Origin: an uncultured Clostridia bacterium
Lineage (GTDB): Bacteria > Bacillota > Clostridia > Oscillospirales > Ruminococcaceae
Length of the DNA stretch: 20,689 bases
Direction: 5' to 3'
Assembly: GCA_947630315.1 (NCBI GenBank)
Contig: CANRHA010000003.1
Span: 1-20,689 of the forward strand
The number at the start of each line of letters is the position of its first letter. Within the stretch, counting starts at the first letter, position 1. Below, one piece after another: positions 5,997-12,816 of the stretch. A program made the translations under genes and the position numbers. The notes under the pieces were generated by a model that saw only the letters and a program-made list of their open reading frames with translations, was not told where the DNA came from and made no database searches.

Positions 5997-6022
5997 ATTA
6001 TAAGAAGACATTTCTTTGTGAA
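5997..6022 (-). promoter_or_regulatory. Phage promoter-like element (TTCACAAA-N12-TATAAT)
   Basis: ACAAA at 6019-6015 (one base off GCAAA) and TATAAT at 6002-5997, 12 nt apart. It drives the 75-aa gene. Confidence 0.62.
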
Positions 6023-6051
6023 TAATAAAGAGCCAGGTTTAACCCAGCTCT
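6023..6051 (-). terminator. Intrinsic terminator of the 76-aa gene
   Basis: Stem AGAGCTGGGTT with AACCTGGCTCT, then TTATTATT. A near copy of the hairpin at 5708-5746; the preceding gene's stop codon is in its 5' arm. Confidence 0.7.
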
Positions 6052-6269
6052 CCATATTTCTTTCTGTAAATATCCTTAGCATAATCTAGGAATACTATCT
6101 TAGAAAATCTGCAATTCAATTTCTGAATAAACTTTATAGAATTATCATTTTCAAGATTTGAATACATATCCTCAAATCCTTTTATTAATTCTTGTAATTC
6201 TCCTCTGTTCATTTGTTGAATTTGATTCCGCATTTCTTTAGCAATATTCATAGCATTTGCTACTGTCAT
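6039..6269 (-). CDS. Small paralogous phage protein, copy 1 (76 aa)
   Basis: A 76-residue protein of unknown function beginning MTVANAMNIAKEMRNQIQQM, the first of three tandem paralogues. It is helical and charged, with a C-terminal FLDYAKDIYRKKYGELG. The ATG at 6269 has AAAGGAG seven nt upstream; the longer frame to 6323 has no RBS and overlaps the promoter-like element and the polymerase stop. No signal peptide, membrane segment or catalytic motif is visible. The family sits between the replication polyprotein and the structured RNAs. Confidence 0.75.
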   Translation of the reverse strand: MTVANAMNIAKEMRNQIQQMNRGELQELIKGFEDMYSNLENDNSIKFIQKLNCRFSKIVFLDYAKDIYRKKYGELG

Positions 6270-6285
6270 ATTATCACTCCTTTCT

Positions 6286-6310
6286 ATATTAGGAGTAAAT
6301 ATTTTTGCTA
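6286..6310 (-). promoter_or_regulatory. Phage promoter-like element (TAGCAAA-N12-TAATAT)
   Basis: GCAAA at 6308-6304 and TAATAT at 6291-6286, 12 nt apart, immediately downstream of the polymerase stop codon and about 17 nt before the start of the 76-aa gene, giving a very short leader. Confidence 0.5.
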
Positions 6311-6312
6311 GT

Positions 6313-9300
6313 CTATGCCACACTAACCATTGGACTGTTCATATATTGTTCAAAGTCCATAGCTTCCACATCCTCTGGTACACTGTCTGGTATTTTCACA
6401 AAATCTTTGTTGCCAACAAATTGGTCATAATCTCCAAACTTGTTTATAGTTTCTATTGCTTCTTCTGCTAAGTCTATAAAATATCCTTGATTTATCTTGT
6501 CTTCCAATCCAAGCTTTATAACAGTCTCTGCTTCTAGAAATCTATAGACATCGTTCTTTGTGTGTTTCTTCTTTGTTCCTTGTACAGCCGAGAACTTATT
6601 AGGATCGTTTGTATCTTGCCTTAACAAAATTCCGCCACCCGCCCCATCTACCACTGGACAGAAACTTCCAACACGTCCAATGAATCTGTAATCGTGTCTT
6701 TCACTTTCATTATCTACAAACGGTAAATCACTAACATCTTCGTTGTAATCCAAATATAAAGCCGTTGTTGCCGTCTTGGTTTCACACAAATCCTCAAACG
6801 TAATAGGCTCTTTTGAGAACAAACTCTTGAATACGTATGGAACTTGGAATTGGGTTCCGGTTGCTGTCCAATGACCGTCAGCTGCGTCTTTAGCAATATA
6901 TGTCGATTCATTGACTAAACAGATTCTCTCGTACGTTGCTTCGTGTTCGAATGTATAGCCATATTCTCTCCCGTAATCCATTACGAACTTAATTATCTTC
7001 TCGTCGGCATTTGCAATTTTTATAGAATCCGTCTTTATATGAACAACCGTATACCCCATTTCTTGAACTTTGTGTTTTAAGTTAATCATAAACAAAGCTC
7101 CACGCTTAGCCACAATGTTATCAATATTCCTTGGATCCTTAAGCTTATGTTTAAATTTCGCTGATGTCAAGCCATAAACAGAATTTATAGCTGTCTTCAA
7201 AGCATTCGCCAAAGCCTTCGCTTCATCAGGATTGTCAAGATATTTTGCCAGCTTCCCGTCCAATATTTTCTTAGCCTCGTCATACTCTTTGTGTTTGATT
7301 AACAGTCTTGCTCTAACTATTTCACTAAATCTCATAGTATACTCGTCGCCAAACAGATTCAACTGTATCAAGCTGTTAGGATGCATTGAGGCAATATCTA
7401 GCAAAGCTACGTTATAATATATCCCGGGCTCTGCATAAACATAACCACCTTCCCCTGGATCCTCGCCCATATAAATACTCTTTCCAGCAACAATCTTCGT
7501 TCCTTCATTGTACTCTTCTTTTGGTATTCCATAAGGGTCGAATCTATAACCCGGAAATATAGTACTTAAATCTGTGTAAATATACTTACTCCAAGGATCT
7601 CTGTCGTCTCCTATAATAATTTTTGTAGTCAGGGTGTTTGTTGTATCATTAACTGTCATTCCAGCAATATCAGCTAATATATTTCTAGCCAACCAATCTG
7701 CGTGATTTGCATTGAACGTAGCTTCTGTTGCGATAACATCATTAGCACAATAATCAGCTGCTTCTTTCCATTTATCTTCTGGAACGGGTTCGTCCCATCT
7801 GTAGCCAAACTCCTGATGATGTATGCCCAGCTGTATTTCCCATTTCTTAAGACTCATCTTATTTCCCGCTGATAAGAAGTCATATACATCACTGTATGAA
7901 AGATTAAAAGCTTCTCTAAACTTTGCATCTTTATCTTCGTCCACGATAATTCTTTGACTCAAATCATACAGCTGCTCAACAGAATATCCCATCATTGCCG
8001 CGTAGAGAATATGATTATCATAATTTCTGTTGTTGAATCCTATAAGTCTCATTTTTGTCAATTTCTCTATTGCATCTGGTTTAGGATTTATTAATTTTTC
8101 AACTTTGTTTCCGTCACCTTGCTTCTTATAGCAAACAATAAATAGATTGGGAAATATCTCGATGTCAAAGAAGACTATAGGAGGCTCACTCCCATTAATT
8201 TTCTGATACTTTTCTGAGTTCTCCCCCTCTTCTTCACTCTTAAATTTCATCTTGCTAACTAACTTTAGACAATATTGCGCTTGATTAGTACTTTGTAAAG
8301 CAAACATAAGAATGTCATTTCTCATATCTGATACATCATAAATCAGGCCGCTGTTATAAGCATCTTCCAAAATTTTGTAAATATAATCTATTGAGGGTTT
8401 TGTGTTTGCGTGGTACTCTTTTCTGAGATTCTTCTCGATCATTGTTCTGATCTGTTTCTCAGATGACACTACAAACTCATCTAACATATTATTACTCCTT
8501 TCTTTTAATGGAAGTCCTGAAGTTATTGTGGCTATTGGAATATCATTACATTTTGTTAAACGACGCCTTAAAGCACTATTTCCTTTTGATACTTTAATTT
8601 CTACATCTTTCTTAAACAATTTTTTAAGTTCATCAATGTTACCGTTGTAGTAATAATGCAAATGAATTCCTTGGCCACTTTGACTAAGCTCTGCATACGT
8701 CTGAGGCCATTTCAAAGCCTCTTCAAAATTTAGTTCATAATCTTTCTCCCCTTTCTCGTTTTTTATGTCGAAGTCAATTGTTATTAGATTTTCTGGAACT
8801 CTAACGTAATGCAATATTCTTGTATCAATTTCCGCCAAGGTTGTTTTACATCTGTCCCATCTTCCAACGGGTTTCTTCTCTGGACCTGTAGTAGAATACT
8901 GAGCTGGGCAATCTTTAAAAATATCATCAAACTCTGATTCATACTCATCACTAAACTTAAGCCAGCTGTTGTTATACTCTCGCTTGTCTTTAACTGGGTC
9001 TGCTATTAATTCTGGTTTATCTGTTGAATAATTAAACTTGTCTTTTTTGAGATTTAAGTATACATTAACCTGGGTGCCATACCTGTCTTTGAACTCTTCA
9101 TAGTAATCCATTAATTCATACTTGAACTTTTGCTTGTTTAAGGTATAAGCAATTTTTGAATCTTCTGTATATCTTTTATAACGTTCCCACGCAGAAACTA
9201 ATGGCATTATTTCTGAATTATTCGTGAAGAACTCGAAGTCATCCATTATAAAATTATATAGATGATTTGTCATACTTACCATAGACATTGGAATATAATT

Positions 9301-10302
9301 CATATAATAATACTTTCCGAGTTTCTCATAAATGTCAAGACACTTTCTAGCTATTTTTCCTCTTTCATTATGTATTTCTTTAATTAATCTTACATATTCT
9401 TTTGTCGGTATTTTATTACCTGTTGGTTGTACGTCTATAAGTCTTCTTAATAATCCTGATTTACTATCAGTTATTTGAACCGGCTTATTACTTCCTGCAA
9501 ATATAAATGTGTTCATCCTCATAGAATATTTATTCTTATGTTTTTCGTTCATCTCAACCATTTCGTGAGAAACCAAAGTGTTAAGAGTTGAATTATCGTT
9601 AATAATACTCAAATCAGAATCTTGGTCAATCCCGACTAATGGATTATTCTTAAAACATTCCAAAGCAAAATCAGATTTACTCTTTGCAATTTCCTTAATA
9701 TTTACGTTAGCGGATAAATGCTCGAACATATCGTCTATTATGTTGAGCACTGTTGACTTACCTGTTCCTGGCCCGCCAAATAGTACTATAAACTTTTGTA
9801 TATATTTTGAATCGCCGTGTATTATTGAACCTATTGCCCATTCTATTTTTTGTCGTTCATCAGGAGAATATAAAACGGACATTAATTTATTGTAAGCTTC
9901 AGGTTCTCCCTCTTCCATATCATAAGACAACTTCTTTGCTATATAGTCATATTTTTCAGTTTTCTCAGATTTAAAAACAACTTTATTGTCTAGTTGCGCA
10001 TTTTGTTCTGGATGGAGTTTGCAGTAATTTTTAAAAGCTTGCCAAGACTTTCCGTTATATGAATTACAATATCTAACATCTGAAATATCTGGATGTTTCT
10101 CGGCGAATGCATTTATATCCTCATCTATTTTTGATAGCAATTCCAGTTCGTCATATGACCATAATCCTGTGTCATAATCATAATAAGCGTAGAAATCTCC
10201 GCCTTTGATCATTATGTCATCTTTTTTGTAAATATAATTTGGAGCTATATATTGATGTCTTCTTCCATCGGACATTACTTCCACTTTAACAAAATTAAGC
10301 AT
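6313..10302 (-). CDS. SF3 helicase - archaeo-eukaryotic primase - family B DNA polymerase fusion
   Basis: One uninterrupted 1329-residue protein with three replication enzymes in series. (1) D5-type SF3 helicase, about 110-360: Walker A GGPGTGKST (176-184), Walker B VGIDQDSD (223-230), motif C FAGSN (268-272), Arg-finger LLRRL (284-288). (2) AEP-type primase, about 470-600: ITIDFDIKN with D510/D512, SGQGIHLHY (542-550), VEIKV (567-571), IATITSG (590-596). (3) PolB with proofreading, about 705-1329: ExoI FFDIE (D713, E715), ExoII NNRNYD (757-762), ExoIII YCAND (851-855), motif A LDIASMHP (D969), motif B KTAINSVYG (1036-1044), motif C IKTDS (D1092). Motif C has Lys where DTDS has its first Asp; the metal-binding second Asp remains. 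Helicase before primase reverses the usual AEP-SF3 order. An internal AAAGGAG-N7-ATG lies at Met606. The start at 10302 has GGGAGG upstream. Confidence 0.88.
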   Translation of the reverse strand: MLNFVKVEVMSDGRRHQYIAPNYIYKKDDIMIKGGDFYAYYDYDTGLWSYDELELLSKIDEDINAFAEKHPDISDVRYCNSYNGKSWQAFKNYCKLHPEQNAQLDNKVVFKSEKTEKYDYIAKKLSYDMEEGEPEAYNKLMSVLYSPDERQKIEWAIGSIIHGDSKYIQKFIVLFGGPGTGKSTVLNIIDDMFEHLSANVNIKEIAKSKSDFALECFKNNPLVGIDQDSDLSIINDNSTLNTLVSHEMVEMNEKHKNKYSMRMNTFIFAGSNKPVQITDSKSGLLRRLIDVQPTGNKIPTKEYVRLIKEIHNERGKIARKCLDIYEKLGKYYYMNYIPMSMVSMTNHLYNFIMDDFEFFTNNSEIMPLVSAWERYKRYTEDSKIAYTLNKQKFKYELMDYYEEFKDRYGTQVNVYLNLKKDKFNYSTDKPELIADPVKDKREYNNSWLKFSDEYESEFDDIFKDCPAQYSTTGPEKKPVGRWDRCKTTLAEIDTRILHYVRVPENLITIDFDIKNEKGEKDYELNFEEALKWPQTYAELSQSGQGIHLHYYYNGNIDELKKLFKKDVEIKVSKGNSALRRRLTKCNDIPIATITSGLPLKERSNNMLDEFVVSSEKQIRTMIEKNLRKEYHANTKPSIDYIYKILEDAYNSGLIYDVSDMRNDILMFALQSTNQAQYCLKLVSKMKFKSEEEGENSEKYQKINGSEPPIVFFDIEIFPNLFIVCYKKQGDGNKVEKLINPKPDAIEKLTKMRLIGFNNRNYDNHILYAAMMGYSVEQLYDLSQRIIVDEDKDAKFREAFNLSYSDVYDFLSAGNKMSLKKWEIQLGIHHQEFGYRWDEPVPEDKWKEAADYCANDVIATEATFNANHADWLARNILADIAGMTVNDTTNTLTTKIIIGDDRDPWSKYIYTDLSTIFPGYRFDPYGIPKEEYNEGTKIVAGKSIYMGEDPGEGGYVYAEPGIYYNVALLDIASMHPNSLIQLNLFGDEYTMRFSEIVRARLLIKHKEYDEAKKILDGKLAKYLDNPDEAKALANALKTAINSVYGLTSAKFKHKLKDPRNIDNIVAKRGALFMINLKHKVQEMGYTVVHIKTDSIKIANADEKIIKFVMDYGREYGYTFEHEATYERICLVNESTYIAKDAADGHWTATGTQFQVPYVFKSLFSKEPITFEDLCETKTATTALYLDYNEDVSDLPFVDNESERHDYRFIGRVGSFCPVVDGAGGGILLRQDTNDPNKFSAVQGTKKKHTKNDVYRFLEAETVIKLGLEDKINQGYFIDLAEEAIETINKFGDYDQFVGNKDFVKIPDSVPEDVEAMDFEQYMNSPMVSVA
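8485..8501 (-). promoter_or_regulatory. Internal ribosome binding site and ATG (Met606) within the fusion gene
   Basis: AAAGGAG (8501-8495) stands 7 nt before an in-frame ATG (8487-8485). The string AAAGGAG(T/G)(A/G)ATAATATG is almost identical to the RBS-start of the 76-aa gene at 6269. It lies exactly at the primase/polymerase junction and would initiate a 724-residue polymerase-only product. Confidence 0.6.
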
Positions 10303-10330
10303 TTTTATTTTTACCTCCCGCTTTGCATAA

Positions 10331-10359
10331 AATAATAAAGAGGATATAATCCCTCTCTT
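10331..10359 (-). terminator. Leader hairpin with T-rich tract ahead of the replication fusion gene
   Basis: On the minus strand AGAGAGGGAT and ATCCTCTTT form about 9 bp with a bulged G and a TAT loop, then ATTATTTT. It begins a few nt after the -10 of the element at 10362-10387, so it would be the 5' end of the mRNA. Attenuator or 5' stabilising hairpin. Confidence 0.45.
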
Positions 10360-10361
10360 CT

Positions 10362-10387
10362 ATTAAAGAAGAAGTTATTTTTGCTAA
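10362..10387 (-). promoter_or_regulatory. Phage promoter-like element (TTAGCAAA-N12-TTTAAT)
   Basis: GCAAA at 10384-10380 and TTTAAT at 10367-10362, 12 nt apart. It is the only promoter candidate between the origin-like repeats and the helicase-primase-polymerase gene. Confidence 0.62.
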
Positions 10388-10391
10388 ATAT

Positions 10392-10415
10392 AAAACCCTT
10401 GTCATTGATTTGTCA
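10392..10415. repeat. 24-bp direct repeat, copy A
   Basis: A perfect match to 10624-10647; contains TTGTCATTGATTTGTCA, an iteron-like motif with two TGTCA half-sites. Confidence 0.7.
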
Positions 10416-10518
10416 TAAAACGTGTAAAAAAACTTTTTTTTCAACTTTGTTTTAAAAAATCAGCAAAAATGTGTATTTTTAAAAAAAGTTTTAAAAAAAA
10501 GTTTTTTTTTACATAATC

Positions 10519-10591
10519 AATCAAACAATGACAGCAAAAGTGCAAAAAAGGCCATTTTGTGTCATTCATTGCACATTTTTGGCTATTTTTG
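10519..10591. repeat. 73-bp direct repeat, copy 1
   Basis: Identical over 73 bp to 10753-10825. Contains CAATGACA, GTGCAAAAAAGGCCA and TGTGTCATTCATTGCACA, so it combines forward and inverted TGTCATT/AATGACA motifs. Confidence 0.85.
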
Positions 10592-10600
10592 CCTATTTTT

Positions 10601-10622
10601 GTGTCATTCATTGCACATTTTT
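10601..10622. repeat. Iteron core (GTGTCATTCATTGCACATTT)
   Basis: A single isolated copy of the core motif also found inside both 73-bp repeats and near 10900. Confidence 0.7.
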
Positions 10623-10623
10623 A

Positions 10624-10647
10624 AAAACCCTTGTCATTGATTTGTCA
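10624..10647. repeat. 24-bp direct repeat, copy B
   Basis: A perfect match to 10392-10415. Confidence 0.7.
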
Positions 10648-10752
10648 ATTTTGTCATCAATTTGTCATCAATTTTTTCAAAAAATGTAACTTTTTTCGTG
10701 TCAATGACAAAAATTTTCTGACAATTGTCAACCATATTTTTTACTTATTTTT

Positions 10753-10825
10753 AATCAAACAATGACAGCAAAAGTGCAAAAAAGGCCATTTTGTGTCATT
10801 CATTGCACATTTTTGGCTATTTTTG
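10753..10825. repeat. 73-bp direct repeat, copy 2
   Basis: Identical to 10519-10591. Confidence 0.85.
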
Positions 10826-10883
10826 ACAATGATGTGTAAAAAATGTCAAAACAAAAATAATCAATCAATGACAGGATTTTGTT

Positions 10884-10915
10884 AAAAAAGGCCATTTTGT
10901 GTCATTCATTGCACA
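10884..10915. repeat. Partial third copy of the large repeat (32 bp)
   Basis: Shares the AAAAAAGGCCATTTTG and TGTCATTCATTGCACA part with the 73-bp repeats; preceded by a degenerate AATCAATCAATGACA. Confidence 0.75.
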
Positions 10916-10953
10916 CTTTTTAACACTTTTGTGTCATTTATGACACATTTTGG

Positions 10954-11352
10954 CTATTTTTTAGAAATTTTGTCAATCATTTTTCTACTATAATTCTCCA
11001 TTTTTACCCTATCTAAGAACTCAGAATCAGTCAAAACATTGATCGGAACACCTAACTTTGATGAAATACTCATAACGTTATCAAATCCACAATCATATCT
11101 TTTCTTCAAATGTCGACCTATAAATCCTCTTCTAAGTCCCAAATCTTCCTCAAAATCACTAGCTTTTATGCCTCGGTATTGCAATAAATTATCAACAGAC
11201 TGAAAAAATATCTCATTATAATCCATCTTTTCTTCCTCCTCTAGGGCCTTACAAAAATCCACAAACGACTCACTTTCAAATAATCTAGCTCTTTCTTCTT
11301 TAGAAAACTTATTAAAAATCTCGTCAATATTTTTAACCTTAACACATTCCAT
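10954..11352 (-). CDS. Xre-like helix-turn-helix DNA-binding protein (132 aa)
   Basis: A 132-residue protein whose second half is a Cro/C1-type HTH-like domain: NLLQYRGIKASDFEEDLGLRRGF, then a 4-5 helix region ending in SKLGVPINVLTD. The first half is acidic and helical. It is paralogous to the 98-aa protein at 13445-13741 (YRGI...FEE.LG...G.l.rH/KH.....D.V..I..KL.I....L.D). The ATG at 11352 has AAAGGA upstream; the longer frame to 11409 runs through a terminator. It lies directly next to the iteron region and its stop is at the edge of the repeats, so it could bind them as initiator or regulator; that is inference from position. Confidence 0.7.
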   Translation of the reverse strand: MECVKVKNIDEIFNKFSKEERARLFESESFVDFCKALEEEEKMDYNEIFFQSVDNLLQYRGIKASDFEEDLGLRRGFIGRHLKKRYDCGFDNVMSISSKLGVPINVLTDSEFLDRVKMENYSRKMIDKISKK

Positions 11353-11376
11353 AGTAATCCTTTCAAATATCACAAC

Positions 11377-11416
11377 AAAATAAAGGAGCTGAGATCTTTT
11401 CGACCCCAACTCCTTT
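11377..11416 (-). terminator. Strong intrinsic terminator (GGAGTTGGGGTC hairpin)
   Basis: Stem AAAGGAGTTGGGGTC with GATCTCAGCTCCTTT (about 15 bp with G-T pairs), then TATTTTG. Nearly identical to 12771-12808. The next gene's RBS follows without a promoter-like element. Confidence 0.8.
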
Positions 11417-11420
11417 AAAA

Positions 11421-11627
11421 TTATCCTTCAATTTTCTTAATAATAAAATTACGAGCTTTATCTCTTCCGCTATTAAGTTTATTAACAAAATCACTAAATG
11501 AGACAAAATCCACAAAATCCAAATTAATTTCATCACAGTTAGGCTTAAGCGGCTCCATTTTTAATGTAATTCTTTTCTCATTCTCATAGCCAACAATATA
11601 AAAGTCATATTCTTTGTGATGTCCCAT
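11421..11627 (-). CDS. Small phage protein of unknown function (68 aa)
   Basis: I do not recognise it. It is a short, beta-strand-rich protein (KEYDFYIVGYENEKRITLKMEPL) followed by INLDFVDFVSFSDFVNKLN. That last pattern, hydrophobic strand then F-x-D-F-x-x-x-hydrophobic, also appears in the 64-aa protein upstream (VSFNDISDIDDFRNII) and the 76-aa protein at 12514-12744 (LNFSSLNDIVKFRDCV), so the three may be distant paralogues. The start is uncertain: ATG at 11627 has GTGAGG nine nt upstream; ATG at 11636 and GTG at 11642 are alternatives. Last gene before the terminator at 11377-11416. Confidence 0.65.
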   Translation of the reverse strand: MGHHKEYDFYIVGYENEKRITLKMEPLKPNCDEINLDFVDFVSFSDFVNKLNSGRDKARNFIIKKIEG

Positions 11628-11638
11628 AACTTTCATCC

Positions 11639-11833
11639 TCACTTTCTTTTTAACATTTGCTGTTTAATAACTTCACAAGCGCCGTCAATAATATTTCTAA
11701 AATCATCAATATCAGAAATATCATTAAACGACACTCTGAAGCTAAAAGAACTAATCACAGAGGAACTAGATTCAATAATTAGTTCATTATCACATATTTT
11801 AACACCTGCTATTTCCTTAAATAATATGTTCAT
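11639..11833 (-). CDS. Small phage protein of unknown function (64 aa)
   Basis: A 64-residue protein: an N-terminal beta-rich half (MNILFKEIAGVKICDNELII), a Ser-rich strand, then SFNDISDIDDFRNIIDGACE and a basic tail. It resembles its neighbours at 11421-11627 and 12514-12744 in the F-N/S-D-hydrophobic-DF pattern. The start overlaps the 50-aa gene's end by 17 nt; GGAGG stands close before the ATG with a second GGAGG farther upstream. Function unknown. Confidence 0.65.
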   Translation of the reverse strand: MNILFKEIAGVKICDNELIIESSSSVISSFSFRVSFNDISDIDDFRNIIDGACEVIKQQMLKRK

Positions 11834-11969
11834 CCTCCATATACCTCCGAATCATCATTTTAATTTCTTCAATTTCTTTTTCGAGTCGTGAGATGTCAAC
11901 TGTAAGCCTGACAACCCAAGACCACATAAATATAAGTGCTAACATAAGAAATATATAGCTAATAGTCAT
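11817..11969 (-). CDS. Small membrane-anchored coiled-coil protein (50 aa)
   Basis: A 50-residue protein: MTISYIFLMLALIFMWSWVV is one membrane helix, followed by RLTVDISRLEKEIEEIKMM, a short coiled coil, and an acidic end. Predicted N-out/C-in single-pass topology. It starts at the ATGA overlap with the stop of the 182-aa gene, with GGAGG upstream, so it is coupled to it. The layout (anchor plus coiled coil) recalls phage spanin or holin-like microproteins but no other lysis signature is present. Confidence 0.65.
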   Translation of the reverse strand: MTISYIFLMLALIFMWSWVVRLTVDISRLEKEIEEIKMMIRRYMEDEHII

Positions 11970-12514
11970 CCTCCATACCTCTCACTCATCCAAATTTGCA
12001 TCTGCTGCCAAATAGGTAAGTCCCTAAACCCCGCATAAGGCCTTCTAAGCTGAAATATATTGCAGTTTCCGCGGTCATCATACTCTCTATTCAACATAAA
12101 ATTGACCCTTTTTCTTATGATTCTTTCCTGATTTTGGCTTACATTCCAACCATATTTCAAAATATCAAGCCCTCTGAGCATTTCATCAAGCCACTTTCCA
12201 GCATTTGGTTCCTTAGGATCACCCAAATATTCGTCATCAATACGTACAGCAAGAGCCACAATCATCTCAAAAAACGAACATTTGTGCTGCTTTAGCTCCT
12301 CTTCAGCCTTATATTGCTCATCCCAATTCAATTTTTCGATGTAAAAGGTCCTCTGATTCAACCCATCTTCAAACCTATTCGTGTCATAATCCCTGCCGAA
12401 CGCATCAATAGAATGAAGAATCCTACACAAATCGTCATATGTGGTATCAAACAACCCACAAATATTCATTAGCCAGCACCTATAATCATCCCAATATTCA
12501 ATCAGCCTTCCCAT
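11966..12514 (-). CDS. Conserved phage hypothetical protein (182 aa)
   Basis: A 182-residue soluble, acidic/aromatic-rich protein. It belongs to a widespread gut-phage hypothetical family that I recognise from its pattern: an N-terminal YDDLCRILHS...F...RDYDTNRFEDGLNQR, a central CSFFEMIVALAVRIDDEYLGDP segment, KWLDEMLRGLDI, and a C-terminal NREYDDRGNCNIFQLRRP followed by RDLPIWQQMQIWM. The family usually spans 150-190 residues and has no known function. The start ATG overlaps the upstream stop by one base (TAATG), so it is translated in series with the 76-aa gene. Confidence 0.78.
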   Translation of the reverse strand: MGRLIEYWDDYRCWLMNICGLFDTTYDDLCRILHSIDAFGRDYDTNRFEDGLNQRTFYIEKLNWDEQYKAEEELKQHKCSFFEMIVALAVRIDDEYLGDPKEPNAGKWLDEMLRGLDILKYGWNVSQNQERIIRKRVNFMLNREYDDRGNCNIFQLRRPYAGFRDLPIWQQMQIWMSERYGG

Positions 12515-12744
12515 TAATCAACCATCTCCCCACTAAATTTAAGAAATGCATTTACACAATCTCTAAACTTTACTATATCGTTCAAACTTGAGAAATTTAA
12601 ACTCACCACAATATCACGCTCTTCATTTTTATAAATATCCAAACAAAACAAATATTTATTACCTTCATAACGATCCATAGTTGGATTATACTCCGTTTGC
12701 TTATTGCAAGAATAACTATAAATCGCGCCTTTATCAATAACCAT
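12514..12744 (-). CDS. Small phage protein of unknown function (76 aa)
   Basis: A 76-residue protein beginning MVIDKGAIYSYSCNKQ. It is beta-rich with DIYKNEERDIVVSLNFSSLNDIVKFRDCVNAF near the C-terminus, resembling the 68- and 64-aa proteins downstream. The ATG at 12744 has GGAGGA upstream; the longer frame to 12816 passes through the terminator at 12771-12808 and is rejected. It opens an operon of five overlapping or adjacent genes (12744 to 11421). No promoter-like element is present immediately upstream, so transcription must come through the terminator or from an unseen promoter. Confidence 0.7.
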   Translation of the reverse strand: MVIDKGAIYSYSCNKQTEYNPTMDRYEGNKYLFCLDIYKNEERDIVVSLNFSSLNDIVKFRDCVNAFLKFSGEMVD

Positions 12745-12770
12745 AATATAAATCCTCCAATTCTCTAAAC

Positions 12771-12808
12771 AAAATAAAGGAGCTGAGATCTTTTTGACCC
12801 CAACTCCT
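12771..12808 (-). terminator. Strong intrinsic terminator of the 105-aa gene
   Basis: A 13-bp stem AGGAGTTGGGGTC with GATCTCAGCTCCT and an A-loop, then TTATTTTG. A near-identical copy stands at 11377-11416. Confidence 0.8.
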
Positions 12809-12816
12809 AAGTGCAA

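Larger units (their letters stand above)
10390..10953. other. Candidate replication origin: non-coding iteron-rich region
   Basis: About 560 nt without a supportable gene. It carries many copies of short motifs around TGTCATTCATTGCACA, TGTCATTGATTTGTCA and their complements (AATGACA), a perfect 73-bp direct repeat, a third partial copy, and a 24-bp repeat pair. The 10420-10515 part is extremely A/T-rich with long A and T runs, suitable as an unwinding element. It lies directly upstream of the helicase-primase-polymerase gene, the usual place for a phage origin. I saw no clear DnaA box (TTATCCACA), which would fit a phage-specific initiator. Function inferred from repeats and position. Confidence 0.6.

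Noticed and set aside
7027..7042. Polymerase inactivated by the KTDS motif
   Set aside because: The catalytic second Asp and motifs A and B are intact; the first Asp of DTDS is not the essential metal ligand in studied family B enzymes.
10390..10953. Possible CRISPR array from repeated units
   Set aside because: Repeats are of unequal length (73, 24 and about 22 bp), irregularly spaced, partly inverted and contain no uniform unique spacers; no Cas genes are present. The RecB-like nuclease at 1849 is not a Cas4 (no Cys cluster).
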